DNA of 64,000 nucleotides from Hungatella sp. UBA4396. Its GTDB lineage: Bacteria; Bacillota; Clostridia; Lachnospirales; Lachnospiraceae. This document shows positions 52,133 to 62,405 of this stretch, piece after piece; the stretch's first letter is position 1, and the number at the start of each line of letters is the position of its first letter. The stretch spans positions 3,364 through 67,363 of the forward strand of contig DGRE01000070.1 in the NCBI GenBank assembly GCA_002389905.1. Reading direction: 5' to 3'. The notes beneath the pieces were generated by a model. The model searched no databases. It was not told the origin of the DNA and saw nothing but the letters and a program-made list of their open reading frames with translations. The position numbers and the translations under genes were made by a program.

Positions 52133-53236
52133 ATGAAAAAATCAATGATTTTACCTGTTTTCATTGCTGTAGCATTGAGCCTGACCGGCTGCGGCCCGGA
52201 TTCTGCCGGGAGGAAAAGGGCGGAAACCACCCTTGCAGAGAGCGGTGAGGCTGCGGCCCAGGCAGCGGCAGACGCTACGCAATCCGGTTCCAGGGAGCCG
52301 GAACTGGTTTTTAAATATGGAGAAGTAAACCCGGAAGAAAATATCATTGCCAGAGTGGGTCTTAAATTTGCCGAATATGTGGATCAACTGTCTGACGGCC
52401 GCATTAAGATTGAAGTATATCCCAGTGATGCCCTGGGCGATGAAAAATATTCCCTTAATGTACTTCAGCGGGGAGGGGGACCGGTTGATATGTACAGGGG
52501 AAATACCAGTCAGTTGACCGGATATGGATTTAAAAATCTCAATCTGTTTGGCCTTCCTTATGTTTTTGAAAGCCGTGAGGGAATGTGGCGGGTTTTGGAG
52601 GATGAAGAGCTGGGGAGGGCTTTTTTATCAGAGGGAAGTGAGATCGGAGCAGGGATGGTAGGGCTGTTTTATACTGATGAAGGCCCCCGTAATCTGTTTA
52701 CCTCAAGGGAGATCAAGGGACTGGAGGATATTAGAAATAAGAAAATCCGTGTTCAGGAATCTGTTTTGATGATGGACACCATATCTGCCCTGGGAGCACA
52801 GCCTGTTCCCATGCCCTACAGCGAGGTTTATGAGGCGATTGAGACAGGGATCGTAGATGGTGCGGAAAACCCTTTGCCTGCTTATATTTCCAGCAGATTT
52901 TATGAGGTGGCCCCTTACTATCTGCTGAGCCAGCATGTTTTCAGCCCTGGAATCGTTTTGATGGCAGAAGAAAAATGGAATGCCTTAAGTGAGGAAGATA
53001 AGAACATTTTGCTGGAAGCCGGGCGGATGGCCTCACAGTGGAATAAAGAGCAGATTGAAGCTGAGGAAGAGGCGCTGCGCAGACAGTTGGATGAATTGGG
53101 AGTTGTTGTCATTGAAATGTCACCGGAAGAAATGGAGAAGGCGGAACAGGAAGAAGAAATCGTCAGAACCAGCTTTACTCCGGGGCTTGAAGATGTGCTG
53201 AACAAAATCATTGAGGTTCAAAATACTCAGGAATAA
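52133..53236 (+). CDS. TRAP transporter solute-binding lipoprotein (DctP family)
   Basis: This extracytoplasmic binding protein has 367 residues. The signal peptide ends in lipobox SLTGC-G (Cys about 20). An Ala/Glu-rich linker (about 21-55) leads to the DctP fold (60-340), containing VGLKFAEYVDQLSDGRIKIE and the TRAP signature region VQESVLMMDTISALGAQPVPM. Ligands of this family are usually carboxylates or sugar acids. No DctQ or DctM membrane subunit is nearby, so it is an orphan receptor. Its C-terminus is Glu-rich. GGGAGGA is 12 bases before the ATG. Confidence 0.88.
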   Translation: MKKSMILPVFIAVALSLTGCGPDSAGRKRAETTLAESGEAAAQAAADATQSGSREPELVFKYGEVNPEENIIARVGLKFAEYVDQLSDGRIKIEVYPSDALGDEKYSLNVLQRGGGPVDMYRGNTSQLTGYGFKNLNLFGLPYVFESREGMWRVLEDEELGRAFLSEGSEIGAGMVGLFYTDEGPRNLFTSREIKGLEDIRNKKIRVQESVLMMDTISALGAQPVPMPYSEVYEAIETGIVDGAENPLPAYISSRFYEVAPYYLLSQHVFSPGIVLMAEEKWNALSEEDKNILLEAGRMASQWNKEQIEAEEEALRRQLDELGVVVIEMSPEEMEKAEQEEEIVRTSFTPGLEDVLNKIIEVQNTQE

Positions 53237-53343
53237 ACCGGAAAAACCCTGACTTGCCAGGAAAATTATGCCTGTTCACAGGGCCTGTATTATGGTATGA
53301 TTGGAATACTTTATGATACAGTCCCAAAAGGAGTGAGCAGTGT

Positions 53344-54513
53344 ATGAAACTATTTCATTTATCTGATTTACACATTGGAAAACAATTAAACGGCTACAGC
53401 TTAAGATCCAATCAGGAGGCAGTTCTTGGCCAGATCGTGGATTATGCGTCTGAGGAACATCCGGATGCAATCTTAATCTGCGGTGATATTTATGATAAAA
53501 CAGCGCCTTCCGGAGAGGCATATACCATATTCAGCAATTTTCTGGAATCTATTTCTCAAATAAAGCCGCGTATTCCGGTTCTGATCATTGCAGGAAATCA
53601 CGATTCTCCGGAACGGCTTTCTTATGCAAGTCCTTTTCTGGAGAAGCATTCTATCCATTTGTCCGCATTTTTGCCTGGCAGTTCCGAGGAATATTTGAAA
53701 AAGATAGTTCTGGAGGATGAATACGGACCGGTAAATTTCTATTTTCTTCCTTTTTTAAAGCCTGGATATGTAAGACCCCTTTTTGAAGAAAACCAGCCTT
53801 CCGGGTATGAAAGTGCTGTGAAGGCTGTTTTGGAACGGGAACAGATTGATTTAAAACAGCGGAATGTTCTGTTATCCCATCAGTTTTACGGTTCAGGGAG
53901 CAGGGACCCGGAGACCTGCGAATCCGAGCAGGCGGTCATTATGGCTGGAGGTCTGGACCGGGTGGATGTGTCGGTTTTTCCTGAATTTGATTACGTTGCC
54001 CTGGGTCATATTCACGGAAGCCAGAAGGTGGGCAGCAGCCGGGTGCGGTACTGCGGAACGCCTTATAAATATTCGGTCAGTGAGGAATTTCATAAAAAGT
54101 CTGTGACTGTGGTGATGCTGGGAAAAAAGGGAGAGGAGCCGGAACTGGAATTTCTCCCTTTAAAAGGGCTTCAGGATGTGAGAAAGGAACGGGGAAGTCT
54201 GGCAGAGCTGTTAGAGCGGGCAGAGGAAGGGACACGCCACGATTTTGTCAGCATTACTCTTACGGATGAAGAGGAGCCTTACCGTGTCAGGGAACGGCTG
54301 GAGGAAGTGTACAGCCATATTCTGGAAATCCGGGTGGATAACCGGCGGACAAGACAAAAACTGATGGAGCAGGCGGAGGAGGTTCCGGTTTTAAAACCTT
54401 TGGAGGCATTCCGCCAGTTTTATAAGGCAGTGAGGGGCGGAGACATGACAAAGGAAGAGGAAGAAGCCATGGAACGGATCGTGCAGGAAGCAAAGGAGGA
54501 TGAAGGCATATGA
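53344..54513 (+). CDS. sbcD: Exonuclease SbcCD, subunit D
   Basis: This is the Mre11-like nuclease subunit, 389 residues. Metallophosphoesterase motifs appear in order: LSDLHIGKQLNG, ICGDIYDK, IIAGNHDSPERL, LLSHQFYGSG and ALGHIHGSQK. The C-terminal capping region follows. With SbcC it cleaves hairpins and opens blocked double-strand ends. The stop overlaps the sbcC start as ATGA, so subunits are made together. AAAAGGAG is ten bases before the ATG. Confidence 0.95.
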   Translation: MKLFHLSDLHIGKQLNGYSLRSNQEAVLGQIVDYASEEHPDAILICGDIYDKTAPSGEAYTIFSNFLESISQIKPRIPVLIIAGNHDSPERLSYASPFLEKHSIHLSAFLPGSSEEYLKKIVLEDEYGPVNFYFLPFLKPGYVRPLFEENQPSGYESAVKAVLEREQIDLKQRNVLLSHQFYGSGSRDPETCESEQAVIMAGGLDRVDVSVFPEFDYVALGHIHGSQKVGSSRVRYCGTPYKYSVSEEFHKKSVTVVMLGKKGEEPELEFLPLKGLQDVRKERGSLAELLERAEEGTRHDFVSITLTDEEEPYRVRERLEEVYSHILEIRVDNRRTRQKLMEQAEEVPVLKPLEAFRQFYKAVRGGDMTKEEEEAMERIVQEAKEDEGI

Positions 54514-57500
54514 AACCGCTTTACCTTACTATGTCTGCCTTTGGTTCCTACGGTGGAACGGAAACGGTGGATTTCGAGAAAATAGGTCATGGAATATTTC
54601 TGATTACAGGGGATACAGGAGCAGGAAAGACCACGATCTTTGATGCCATATCCTTTGCGTTGTTTGGTGAGTCCAGCGGACAAAGGCGGGAGCCCTCCAT
54701 GATGCGCAGCCAGTATGGGGAAGATGAGGAGACTTATGTTACCTTAAGATTTTCTCAGAGGGGGCAGGTTTATGAGATTACAAGAAGCCCTTCCTATACC
54801 CGGATCAGCAAGAGAAGGAATAAGAACGGAGAATATTCTGCCGTTCCTGTTCCGGCAAAGGTAAGCCTTCTCCTTCCTGACGGAAGCGAATATCCGGGCA
54901 GCATCCGGGATATCAACCAGAAGATACAGGAAATCCTTGGAGTGGACCAGAATCAGTTTTTCCAGATCGCCATGATTGCCCAGGGAGATTATTTAAAGCT
55001 TCTTCACGCCTCTTCCAGGGAGCGGAAGGAGATATTTTCCAGAATTTTCAACACGGGAATATACAGCCGGATTCAGGCGAAGCTGAAGGAAAAGAACAGC
55101 CAGATATATGGAAGGCTGGAGGAAAAACGGCTTCTGTGTTTCCATGAGCTTAAGAACATAGAGCTTTTAGAGGAAAGTACTTATGAAGAGAGATGGCAGG
55201 AGCTTTTGGGATTTAAGGAAACAAAGGCTGAGGAAATCAGGGACTTTTTAAAAGAAATAATAAACGAGATAAAAGAGAGAGAAGACCGGATTGGGGAAGA
55301 AAAAGAGGCGGGCAGAAAGCTTCTTTCCCAGGCGGAGAACCAACTGACCAGGGCAGAAGAGATTAACCGGCTTTTTACCGGTCTGGAGCAGGCCGCCGTC
55401 GGTTTAAAGACTTTGGAGGCCCAAAAAGATCAGTGGAAGGAACTGGAAAAGCGGTTAAATGCTGCCACACAGGCAGACCGGGCAGCAGTGCCGGAAAATA
55501 CTTACGTTGAAAAAAAGAAAGAATATCAAATCTCCCTGGAAAAGCTGGCTGGTCTGGAAAAGGAGCTGGAACGGTTAAGCCAGACTCTTATAAATGACCA
55601 AAAAGAAGCGGAGGAAAGCAAAGCGCGTTCAGACAGGGAGGTTCCGGGGCTTTCCGCTCTCATAACCAGGCTGGAGGAATCCATGCCCCTGTATGAACAG
55701 TGGAGGGCTGTCTGGGAAGCTTACGAGAGAAAGCGGCTGGAGGGAGAGAAGGCTGGAATTCATCTGAAGGAACTGGAGGCGGAGCTGGTAAAAGTAAAGG
55801 ACCGCCTTTTATCCGCTGAGATGACACAGGAGATCCTGGGAGAAAAGTCCCGCCATCTGCCGGAAATCAGACAGAAGAAGAGCCGTGCAGCAGAGGGGCA
55901 GCAGGCTTTAGAGGAGCTTGCCCTGGCTTTGGAACGCCTGAAAAAGGATACTGTAAGAAAAGAAGAAATTCAAAGACTGATTGTCATCCAACAGGAAAAT
56001 TATGAACGGGCAGAAGCTGCATACAATGAGAAGTACCGGGAGTTTTTGGCCCAGCAGGCAGGAATTATGGCGGAGAAGCTGGAGGAAGGACAGGCCTGTC
56101 CGGTTTGCGGCTCTATTCACCATCCCCATAAGGCAGAATTGACCAAGGACGCCGCCACCCAGGATGAGGTGGAACAGGCAAAGGAAAAGAGAAACCAGGC
56201 AGAGGAACGGCGGGCTAAGGCGGCAGAGACGGGCATCATGGCGGTGGAGAGCTGCCGTCACCAGGAAGAACAGATTGAAAAAGAGGCTCTGAAATGGTTT
56301 GGAAATGCTCTTTCCCCGGAACAGCTGAAAACGAAACTTGGACCGGAACTGGAGACATTCCGAAAGTTGTTACATTCAGTGGAACAGGAAGAACGGGAAG
56401 CCTTAGAAGCGGAAATTCAGCTAAAGAAAATCCTGGAAGCCCGCATTGAGGATCGGAAAAGGCTGGAGGAACTGGAGCCTGCCAGAGAGCAGGCCATGAA
56501 TCTTTGGCAGGGGAAAAAGGTGGAAGCCGCCTCTCTTTTGGCAGAAGCAGACCATTTAAAAGCCCGCCTTCCGGAAATAGATGAAAAAGAAGCTGTAAGA
56601 AAGCTGGAAGCCTGCAAAAAACGAAGGGAAGAACTGGCGAAAGCCTGGGAACAGGCAGAAGAGCGGTTCCGCCGTGCTTCAGAAATGGAAAAGGAAATGA
56701 AGGGCCGTATGATTTCCCAGAAAGAAAACGGGGAAACGGTCCGCCTTGATATGGAACAGGCATATAAATCTTACTGCCTGGCCTTATTGGAGCTGGGGTT
56801 TTCCTCAGAGGAAGAATACCGCAGTGCAAAACAGCCTTCGGAAATCAGAAAGCAGTGGGAGGAAGGCATAAACCGCTTTGAAAATGACCTGTTAAAGGCC
56901 CGCACCGTTGAAAGCCAGTACCGGGAGCAGACAGCAGGCCGGGAAAAGGTGGAAACCGGTCCGTGGATTCAGCAGGCTGAGATGCTTAGGGAAAAGCAGA
57001 AACAGCTTCAAAAAGAAGAAGCCCGGATCACCGGAATCCTCAGCAGGGCTGTTCAGGCAGAAGAAAATTTAAGACAGCTCTGGAAAGAGCAGGAGCAGTT
57101 GAATGAAGAATACCGGCTGTACCATACTTTATTTCAGACTGCCAATGGGAAAATGACCGGCTCTGCCAGCCTGGATTTTCAAACCTATGTTCAGCGGCAG
57201 TATTTCAATCAGATGATACAGGCCGCAAACAGCAGGCTGAAGGTGATGACCGACGGCAGGTTCCTTCTGCAATGCAGGGAGCTGGATTCCCTGGGAAAGC
57301 AGGGGGAAGTGGGGCTGGATTTGGATATTTACAGCATGGACGCGGACAAGATCCGGGATGTGAAGACCCTTTCCGGCGGAGAATCTTTTCTGGCGGCATT
57401 GTCCATGGCCCTTGGAATGGCGGACATCATTCAGCGAACCGCAGGAAATGTGTCCATGGATGCTCTTTTTATTGACGAAGGTTTTGGTTCCCTTGATGAA

Positions 57501-57677
57501 GAATCCAGACTTAAGGCAGTCCGCATTCTTCAGGAGCTGGCCGGGGAGCGGAGGCTCATTGGAATCATTTCCCATGTGACGGAATTAAAGGAGCAGATCG
57601 GGAAAAAGCTTCTGGTGAAAAAGACGGAAAAGGGAAGTAAAATCCAGTGGGATATGGATGTGAGGGAAGAATTGTGA
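54510..57677 (+). CDS. sbcC: Exonuclease SbcCD, subunit C
   Basis: This is the Rad50-like SMC-family ATPase, 1055 residues. Walker A is TGDTGAGKTTIFDAISFALF near residue 33. Two long coiled-coil arms surround a zinc hook, CPVCGSIHHPH, at about 532. The C-terminal ABC half has LSGGESFLAALSMALGMAD and Walker B ALFIDEGFGSLD. All motifs are intact. It forms the SbcCD complex with the adjacent subunit. Confidence 0.95.
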   Translation: MKPLYLTMSAFGSYGGTETVDFEKIGHGIFLITGDTGAGKTTIFDAISFALFGESSGQRREPSMMRSQYGEDEETYVTLRFSQRGQVYEITRSPSYTRISKRRNKNGEYSAVPVPAKVSLLLPDGSEYPGSIRDINQKIQEILGVDQNQFFQIAMIAQGDYLKLLHASSRERKEIFSRIFNTGIYSRIQAKLKEKNSQIYGRLEEKRLLCFHELKNIELLEESTYEERWQELLGFKETKAEEIRDFLKEIINEIKEREDRIGEEKEAGRKLLSQAENQLTRAEEINRLFTGLEQAAVGLKTLEAQKDQWKELEKRLNAATQADRAAVPENTYVEKKKEYQISLEKLAGLEKELERLSQTLINDQKEAEESKARSDREVPGLSALITRLEESMPLYEQWRAVWEAYERKRLEGEKAGIHLKELEAELVKVKDRLLSAEMTQEILGEKSRHLPEIRQKKSRAAEGQQALEELALALERLKKDTVRKEEIQRLIVIQQENYERAEAAYNEKYREFLAQQAGIMAEKLEEGQACPVCGSIHHPHKAELTKDAATQDEVEQAKEKRNQAEERRAKAAETGIMAVESCRHQEEQIEKEALKWFGNALSPEQLKTKLGPELETFRKLLHSVEQEEREALEAEIQLKKILEARIEDRKRLEELEPAREQAMNLWQGKKVEAASLLAEADHLKARLPEIDEKEAVRKLEACKKRREELAKAWEQAEERFRRASEMEKEMKGRMISQKENGETVRLDMEQAYKSYCLALLELGFSSEEEYRSAKQPSEIRKQWEEGINRFENDLLKARTVESQYREQTAGREKVETGPWIQQAEMLREKQKQLQKEEARITGILSRAVQAEENLRQLWKEQEQLNEEYRLYHTLFQTANGKMTGSASLDFQTYVQRQYFNQMIQAANSRLKVMTDGRFLLQCRELDSLGKQGEVGLDLDIYSMDADKIRDVKTLSGGESFLAALSMALGMADIIQRTAGNVSMDALFIDEGFGSLDEESRLKAVRILQELAGERRLIGIISHVTELKEQIGKKLLVKKTEKGSKIQWDMDVREEL

Positions 57678-57748
57678 GAAATAGGAAGCACTCAGCGGGT
57701 ATACCATTATGCCCAAAGTACGCGGGTAATAATTGGAAAATACATTTT

Positions 57749-57762
57749 CGAACAAGTGTTTG
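57749..57762 (+). promoter_or_regulatory. LexA (SOS) box before uvrA
   Basis: CGAAC-AAGT-GTTTG matches the Firmicute LexA/DinR consensus CGAAC-N4-GTTCG at nine of ten defined bases. It overlaps the -35 of the uvrA promoter. A weaker related site (GAAAC-AAGT-GTGTT) begins near 57770, spanning the spacer. Confidence 0.75.
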
Positions 57763-57788
57763 CAATGCGGAAACAAGTGTGTTATAAT
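57760..57788 (+). promoter_or_regulatory. Sigma-A promoter for uvrA
   Basis: TTGCAA at 57760-57765 and TATAAT at 57783-57788 are 17 bases apart. The LexA box overlaps its -35, as expected for SOS repression. Confidence 0.75.
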
Positions 57789-57891
57789 GGGGGAAAACAA
57801 TCACTGAGTGATAAAAATGCGGGCCTTATCTGGTCCGCATTAGGAGTTTGTGAGATTCCGGATCTCAGTTTATTACAGGAGTATAGATAGT

Positions 57892-60717
57892 ATGGCAAAA
57901 CAGTATATTAAGATAAGAGGCGCCAATGAGCACAATTTAAAGAACATTGACCTAGAGATCCCAAGGAATGAACTGGTGGTTTTAACCGGACTCAGCGGTT
58001 CGGGAAAATCCTCTCTGGCCTTTGATACCATTTACGCCGAAGGGCAGAGGCGTTATATGGAATCCCTTTCATCCTATGCCCGCCAGTTTTTAGGCCAGAT
58101 GGAAAAGCCAGATGTGGAAAGCATTGAAGGCCTGTCTCCGGCCATTTCCATTGACCAGAAATCCACAAACCGAAATCCCCGTTCCACGGTCGGTACGGTT
58201 ACGGAAATTTACGATTATATGAGACTTCTCTATGCCAGAATCGGCATTCCCCACTGCCCCAAGTGCGGCAGGGAGATCAGGAAGCAGACCATTGACCAGA
58301 TGGTGGATCAGATTATGGAGCTGCCTGAGAGGGCTAAAATCCAGCTTTTGGCTCCCGTAGTCCGGGGACGGAAGGGGGAGCATGCCAAGGTTTTAGAGCA
58401 TGCCCGGAGAAGCGGATATGTGAGAGTCCGCATTGACGGAAACCTTTATGAGCTTTCTGAGGAAATCAAGCTGGATAAAAATATCAAGCATAATATTGAA
58501 GTAGTGGTAGACCGCCTTGCCATCCGGGAAGGCATTGAAAAGCGTCTGACCGATTCCATTGAGACGGTCATGGAGCTTGCAAACGGCCTGATGACTGTGG
58601 ATGTGGTAGATGGACAGCCCATCAACTTCAGCCAGAGCTTTTCCTGCCCTGACTGCGGAATCAGCGTGGATGAGGTAGAGCCCAGAAGCTTTTCCTTCAA
58701 CAATCCTTTTGGTGCGTGTCCTGATTGCTTTGGTCTTGGCTATAAGATGGAATTTGACGAAGAACTGATGATCCCCGATAAGAGCTTAAGCATTGACCAG
58801 GGTGCCATTGTGGTGCTGGGCTGGCAGTCCTGCACAGATAAGGGCAGCTATACCCGGGCGGTTTTGGAGGCTCTTGCAAAGGAATATAAATTCCGTTTGG
58901 ATACTCCCTTTGAGGACTATCCCAAGGAAGCACATGACGTGATCATTCACGGAACCAATGGAAAGGAACTGAAGGTCCACTACAAGGGCCAGAGAGGAGA
59001 AGGCATCTACGATGTGGCCTTTGAAGGTCTGGTTCAGAATGTGGCAAGGAGATACCGGGAAACTTATTCCGAGTCCTCCAAGGCAGAGTACGAATCCTTT
59101 ATGCGAATCACTCCCTGCCCTTCCTGCGGAGGCAAGAGACTGAAAAAAGAATCTCTGGCCGTTACGGTAGGAGATAAAAATATTTATGACGCTACCAATA
59201 TGTCCATAGTGAAGTTCCGGGAATTTATGGATGAACTGAATCTGACCTCTATGCAGCATGCCATTGGTGATCAGATTTTAAAAGAGATCATAGCCAGAGT
59301 TTCCTTCCTCATTGATGTGGGACTTGATTACTTGTCCTTGACCCGTGCCACAGGAACCTTATCCGGAGGAGAGGCCCAGAGAATCCGTCTGGCTACTCAG
59401 ATCGGCTCAGGTTTGGTGGGCGTGGCATATATTTTAGATGAGCCCAGCATTGGACTTCATCAGAGGGATAATGACAAGCTTTTGAAAACTCTTTTGCATC
59501 TCAGGGATTTAGGAAACAGCGTGATTGTGGTGGAGCACGACGAAGATACCATGATGGCGGCTGACTATATCGTGGATATCGGTCCGGGAGCAGGGGAACA
59601 CGGCGGAAGTGTGGTAGCCGTTGGAAATGCAAAACAGATCATGAAAAATAAAAACTCCATTACAGGCGCCTATTTAAGCGGACGGATTAAGATTCCGGTT
59701 CCAAAGGAGAGAAGAGAGCCCACTGGCTATCTGACTGTAAAGGGAGCGGCTGAAAACAATTTAAAAGATATTGATGTGACATTCCCTCTGGGAGTTATGA
59801 CCTGCGTGACCGGTGTGTCCGGTTCCGGAAAAAGCTCTTTGGTCAATGAGATCCTCTACAAGGCTCTTGCAAAGAAGCTGAACCGGGCCAGAACTATTCC
59901 CGGAAAGCATAAGAAGATTGAGGGAACAGAGCAGCTTGACAAGATCATTGCCATAGACCAGTCCCCGATCGGAAGGACTCCCAGGTCCAATCCGGCCACC
60001 TATACGGGCGTATTTGATTTGATCCGGGATTTGTTTGCTTCCACTGCTGATGCAAAGGCCAAGGGTTATTCCAAGGGCCGGTTCAGCTTTAACGTAAAGG
60101 GCGGACGGTGTGAAGCCTGCAGCGGTGATGGAATCATTAAGATCGAGATGCATTTCCTTCCCGATGTGTACGTTCCCTGTGAGGTCTGCGGCGGAAAGCG
60201 GTATAACAGGGAAACCCTTGATGTGAAGTACAAGGGAAAGAGCATTTATGACGTTTTGAATATGACTGTGGAAGAAGCCCTGAAGTTCTTTGAAAATGTT
60301 CCTTCCATTGCAAGAAAGATATCCACTCTCAATGATGTGGGACTTTCCTATATCAGGCTGGGACAGCCCTCTACAGAGCTTTCCGGCGGTGAGGCCCAGA
60401 GAATCAAGCTGGCTACGGAGTTGAGCAAAAGGGGAACGGGAAAGACCATTTACATTCTGGACGAGCCGACGACAGGACTTCATTTTGCAGATGTTCACAA
60501 GCTGATTGAGATTTTAAGGAGGCTGTCTGAAGGCGGAAATACGGTGGTTGTCATTGAACATAACTTAGATGTGATCAAAACCGCTGATTATATCATTGAT
60601 ATCGGACCGGAAGGCGGAGACAAAGGCGGAAGGGTCATTGCCCAGGGAACACCGGAACAGGTGGCGGAGGTTCCAGCTTCCTATACAGGATATTATATTA
60701 AAAAGTATCTGGAGTAA
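57892..60717 (+). CDS. uvrA: Excinuclease ABC subunit A
   Basis: This is the damage-recognition ATPase of nucleotide excision repair, which loads UvrB. Two ABC modules carry Walker A motifs LSGSGKSSLAFD and VSGSGKSSLVNE and LSGGEAQRI signatures. Zinc modules are CPDCG...CPDCFGLG and CEACSGDG...CEVCGGKRY. ATG 57892 is preferred, with AGGAG ten bases upstream; a GTG at 57850 adds 14 unlike residues. The 941-residue product fits the family. uvrB is not in the window. Confidence 0.97.
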   Translation: MAKQYIKIRGANEHNLKNIDLEIPRNELVVLTGLSGSGKSSLAFDTIYAEGQRRYMESLSSYARQFLGQMEKPDVESIEGLSPAISIDQKSTNRNPRSTVGTVTEIYDYMRLLYARIGIPHCPKCGREIRKQTIDQMVDQIMELPERAKIQLLAPVVRGRKGEHAKVLEHARRSGYVRVRIDGNLYELSEEIKLDKNIKHNIEVVVDRLAIREGIEKRLTDSIETVMELANGLMTVDVVDGQPINFSQSFSCPDCGISVDEVEPRSFSFNNPFGACPDCFGLGYKMEFDEELMIPDKSLSIDQGAIVVLGWQSCTDKGSYTRAVLEALAKEYKFRLDTPFEDYPKEAHDVIIHGTNGKELKVHYKGQRGEGIYDVAFEGLVQNVARRYRETYSESSKAEYESFMRITPCPSCGGKRLKKESLAVTVGDKNIYDATNMSIVKFREFMDELNLTSMQHAIGDQILKEIIARVSFLIDVGLDYLSLTRATGTLSGGEAQRIRLATQIGSGLVGVAYILDEPSIGLHQRDNDKLLKTLLHLRDLGNSVIVVEHDEDTMMAADYIVDIGPGAGEHGGSVVAVGNAKQIMKNKNSITGAYLSGRIKIPVPKERREPTGYLTVKGAAENNLKDIDVTFPLGVMTCVTGVSGSGKSSLVNEILYKALAKKLNRARTIPGKHKKIEGTEQLDKIIAIDQSPIGRTPRSNPATYTGVFDLIRDLFASTADAKAKGYSKGRFSFNVKGGRCEACSGDGIIKIEMHFLPDVYVPCEVCGGKRYNRETLDVKYKGKSIYDVLNMTVEEALKFFENVPSIARKISTLNDVGLSYIRLGQPSTELSGGEAQRIKLATELSKRGTGKTIYILDEPTTGLHFADVHKLIEILRRLSEGGNTVVVIEHNLDVIKTADYIIDIGPEGGDKGGRVIAQGTPEQVAEVPASYTGYYIKKYLE

Positions 60718-60768
60718 TTGGCTGGATTGGTGAGATTCGACATCTTTTTCTAGAATTCGAGAAAATAC

Positions 60769-60797
60769 TTGTCAAGCTATGGGAAGTAGAATATAAT
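60769..60797 (+). promoter_or_regulatory. Sigma-A promoter for guaA
   Basis: TTGTCA at 60769-60774 and TATAAT at 60792-60797 have a 17-base spacer. The start codon is about 55 bases later. I saw no purine riboswitch in the leader. Confidence 0.8.
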
Positions 60798-60852
60798 GAA
60801 ACCCAAAGCTAAATTGCAATATTCATTGAAGATCATATTAGGAGGAATACCC

Positions 60853-62394
60853 GTGAAAAGAGAAATGATTATCGTTCTGGATTTCGGCGGACAATATAAC
60901 CAGCTGATTGCCAGAAGGGTCAGAGAATGCAATGTTTACTGTGAGGTCCATCCCTATACCTTATCATTGGACAAGATTAAGGAAATGAATCCGAAAGGAA
61001 TCATTTTTACAGGCGGACCAAACAGCGTATATAAAGATGAATCTCCCCGCTGTGCAAAGGAAATCTTTGATATGGGAATCCCCATTCTGGGAATCTGCTA
61101 TGGCGCCCAGTTAATTGCATACATGATGGATGGCAAGGTTTCCACAGCTCCTGTCAGTGAATACGGAAAAGTGGAGGTTGATGTGGAAGCGGACAGCAAG
61201 CTTTTCGAAAATGTCAGCTCCAAAACCGTTTGCTGGATGAGCCATACGGATTATATCGAGAAGGCACCGGAAGGTTTTTCTATCACCGCCCATACGCCTG
61301 CCTGCCCCGTTGCAGCCATGGAATGTGAGGAGAAGGGGCTTTATGCAGTGCAGCTCCATCCTGAAGTTATGCACACTCAGGAAGGTGCGAAGATGCTTTC
61401 TAATTTCGTTTACAATGTCTGCAAATGTTCCGGTGACTGGAAGATGGACTCCTTTGTGGAGGCTTCCATTGAATCAATCAGGGAAAAAGTTGGAGACGGC
61501 AAGGTGCTCTGTGCATTATCCGGTGGTGTAGATTCTTCTGTAGCAGCGGTCATGCTGTCAAAAGCAGTTGGAAAACAGCTTACCTGTGTATTTGTGGATC
61601 ATGGCCTTCTCCGCAAGGATGAGGGAGATGAGGTTGAGGCTGTATTTGGACCGGATGGCCCTTATGATCTGAACTTTATCCGTGTAAATGCGCAGAATCG
61701 TTTTTATGATAAATTAGCTGGTATAGAAGACCCGGAGAGAAAGCGCAAGGTTATTGGCGAGGAGTTTATCCGTGTGTTTGAGGAAGAGGCCAAAAAGATC
61801 GGAAAAGTGGATTTCTTTGTTCAGGGAACCATTTATCCTGATGTAATTGAGTCTGGTCTGGGAACATCTGCGGTTATTAAATCTCACCACAATGTAGGCG
61901 GACTTCCGGAGCATGTGGATTTTAAAGAGATTATTGAGCCGTTGAGACTTTTGTTTAAGGATGAGGTAAGGAAAGCAGGTCTGGAGCTTGGTATTCCGGA
62001 ATATCTGGTTTACCGTCAGCCATTCCCGGGTCCTGGACTGGGAGTCCGGATTGTGGGTGCTATTACTCCTGAGAAGGTTTGGATTGTTCAGGAGGCGGAT
62101 GCTATTTATAGGGAAGAGATCAGGAAGGCCGGAGTTGATAAGGAACTGGGACAGTACTTTGCAGCGCTGACTAATATGCGTTCTGTGGGATGCATGGGAG
62201 ATGAGAGAACCTATGATTATGCCATTGCGCTTAGAGCGGTGCTGACATCTGATTTTATGACGGCTGAATCTGCGGAGCTTCCTTGGGAAGTGCTGGGAGC
62301 GGCTACAAGGAGAATTGTAAATGAAGTAAAGGGCGTGAACCGGGTACTGTATGATTGTACTGGGAAGCCGCCGGCTACTATTGAATTTGAATAA
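60853..62394 (+). CDS. guaA: GMP synthase (glutamine-hydrolysing)
   Basis: Converts XMP to GMP using glutamine and ATP. The class I amidotransferase domain (1-195) has the nucleophile Cys in GICYGAQL and the His/Glu pair in LHPEVMHTQEG. The PP-loop ATPase motif is LSGGVDSSVAAV. The dimerisation domain ends PPATIEFE. GTG 60853 is the start chosen because AGGAGG lies seven bases upstream. This gives 513 residues, the standard length. An ATG at 60796 lies in the -10 box and is not plausible. Confidence 0.97.
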   Translation: MKREMIIVLDFGGQYNQLIARRVRECNVYCEVHPYTLSLDKIKEMNPKGIIFTGGPNSVYKDESPRCAKEIFDMGIPILGICYGAQLIAYMMDGKVSTAPVSEYGKVEVDVEADSKLFENVSSKTVCWMSHTDYIEKAPEGFSITAHTPACPVAAMECEEKGLYAVQLHPEVMHTQEGAKMLSNFVYNVCKCSGDWKMDSFVEASIESIREKVGDGKVLCALSGGVDSSVAAVMLSKAVGKQLTCVFVDHGLLRKDEGDEVEAVFGPDGPYDLNFIRVNAQNRFYDKLAGIEDPERKRKVIGEEFIRVFEEEAKKIGKVDFFVQGTIYPDVIESGLGTSAVIKSHHNVGGLPEHVDFKEIIEPLRLLFKDEVRKAGLELGIPEYLVYRQPFPGPGLGVRIVGAITPEKVWIVQEADAIYREEIRKAGVDKELGQYFAALTNMRSVGCMGDERTYDYAIALRAVLTSDFMTAESAELPWEVLGAATRRIVNEVKGVNRVLYDCTGKPPATIEFE

Positions 62395-62405
62395 AGAATA
62401 AAAAC

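Noticed and set aside
59761..60498. 245-codon minus-strand frame inside uvrA
   Set aside because: It is fully antisense to conserved uvrA sequence and shows no family signature.
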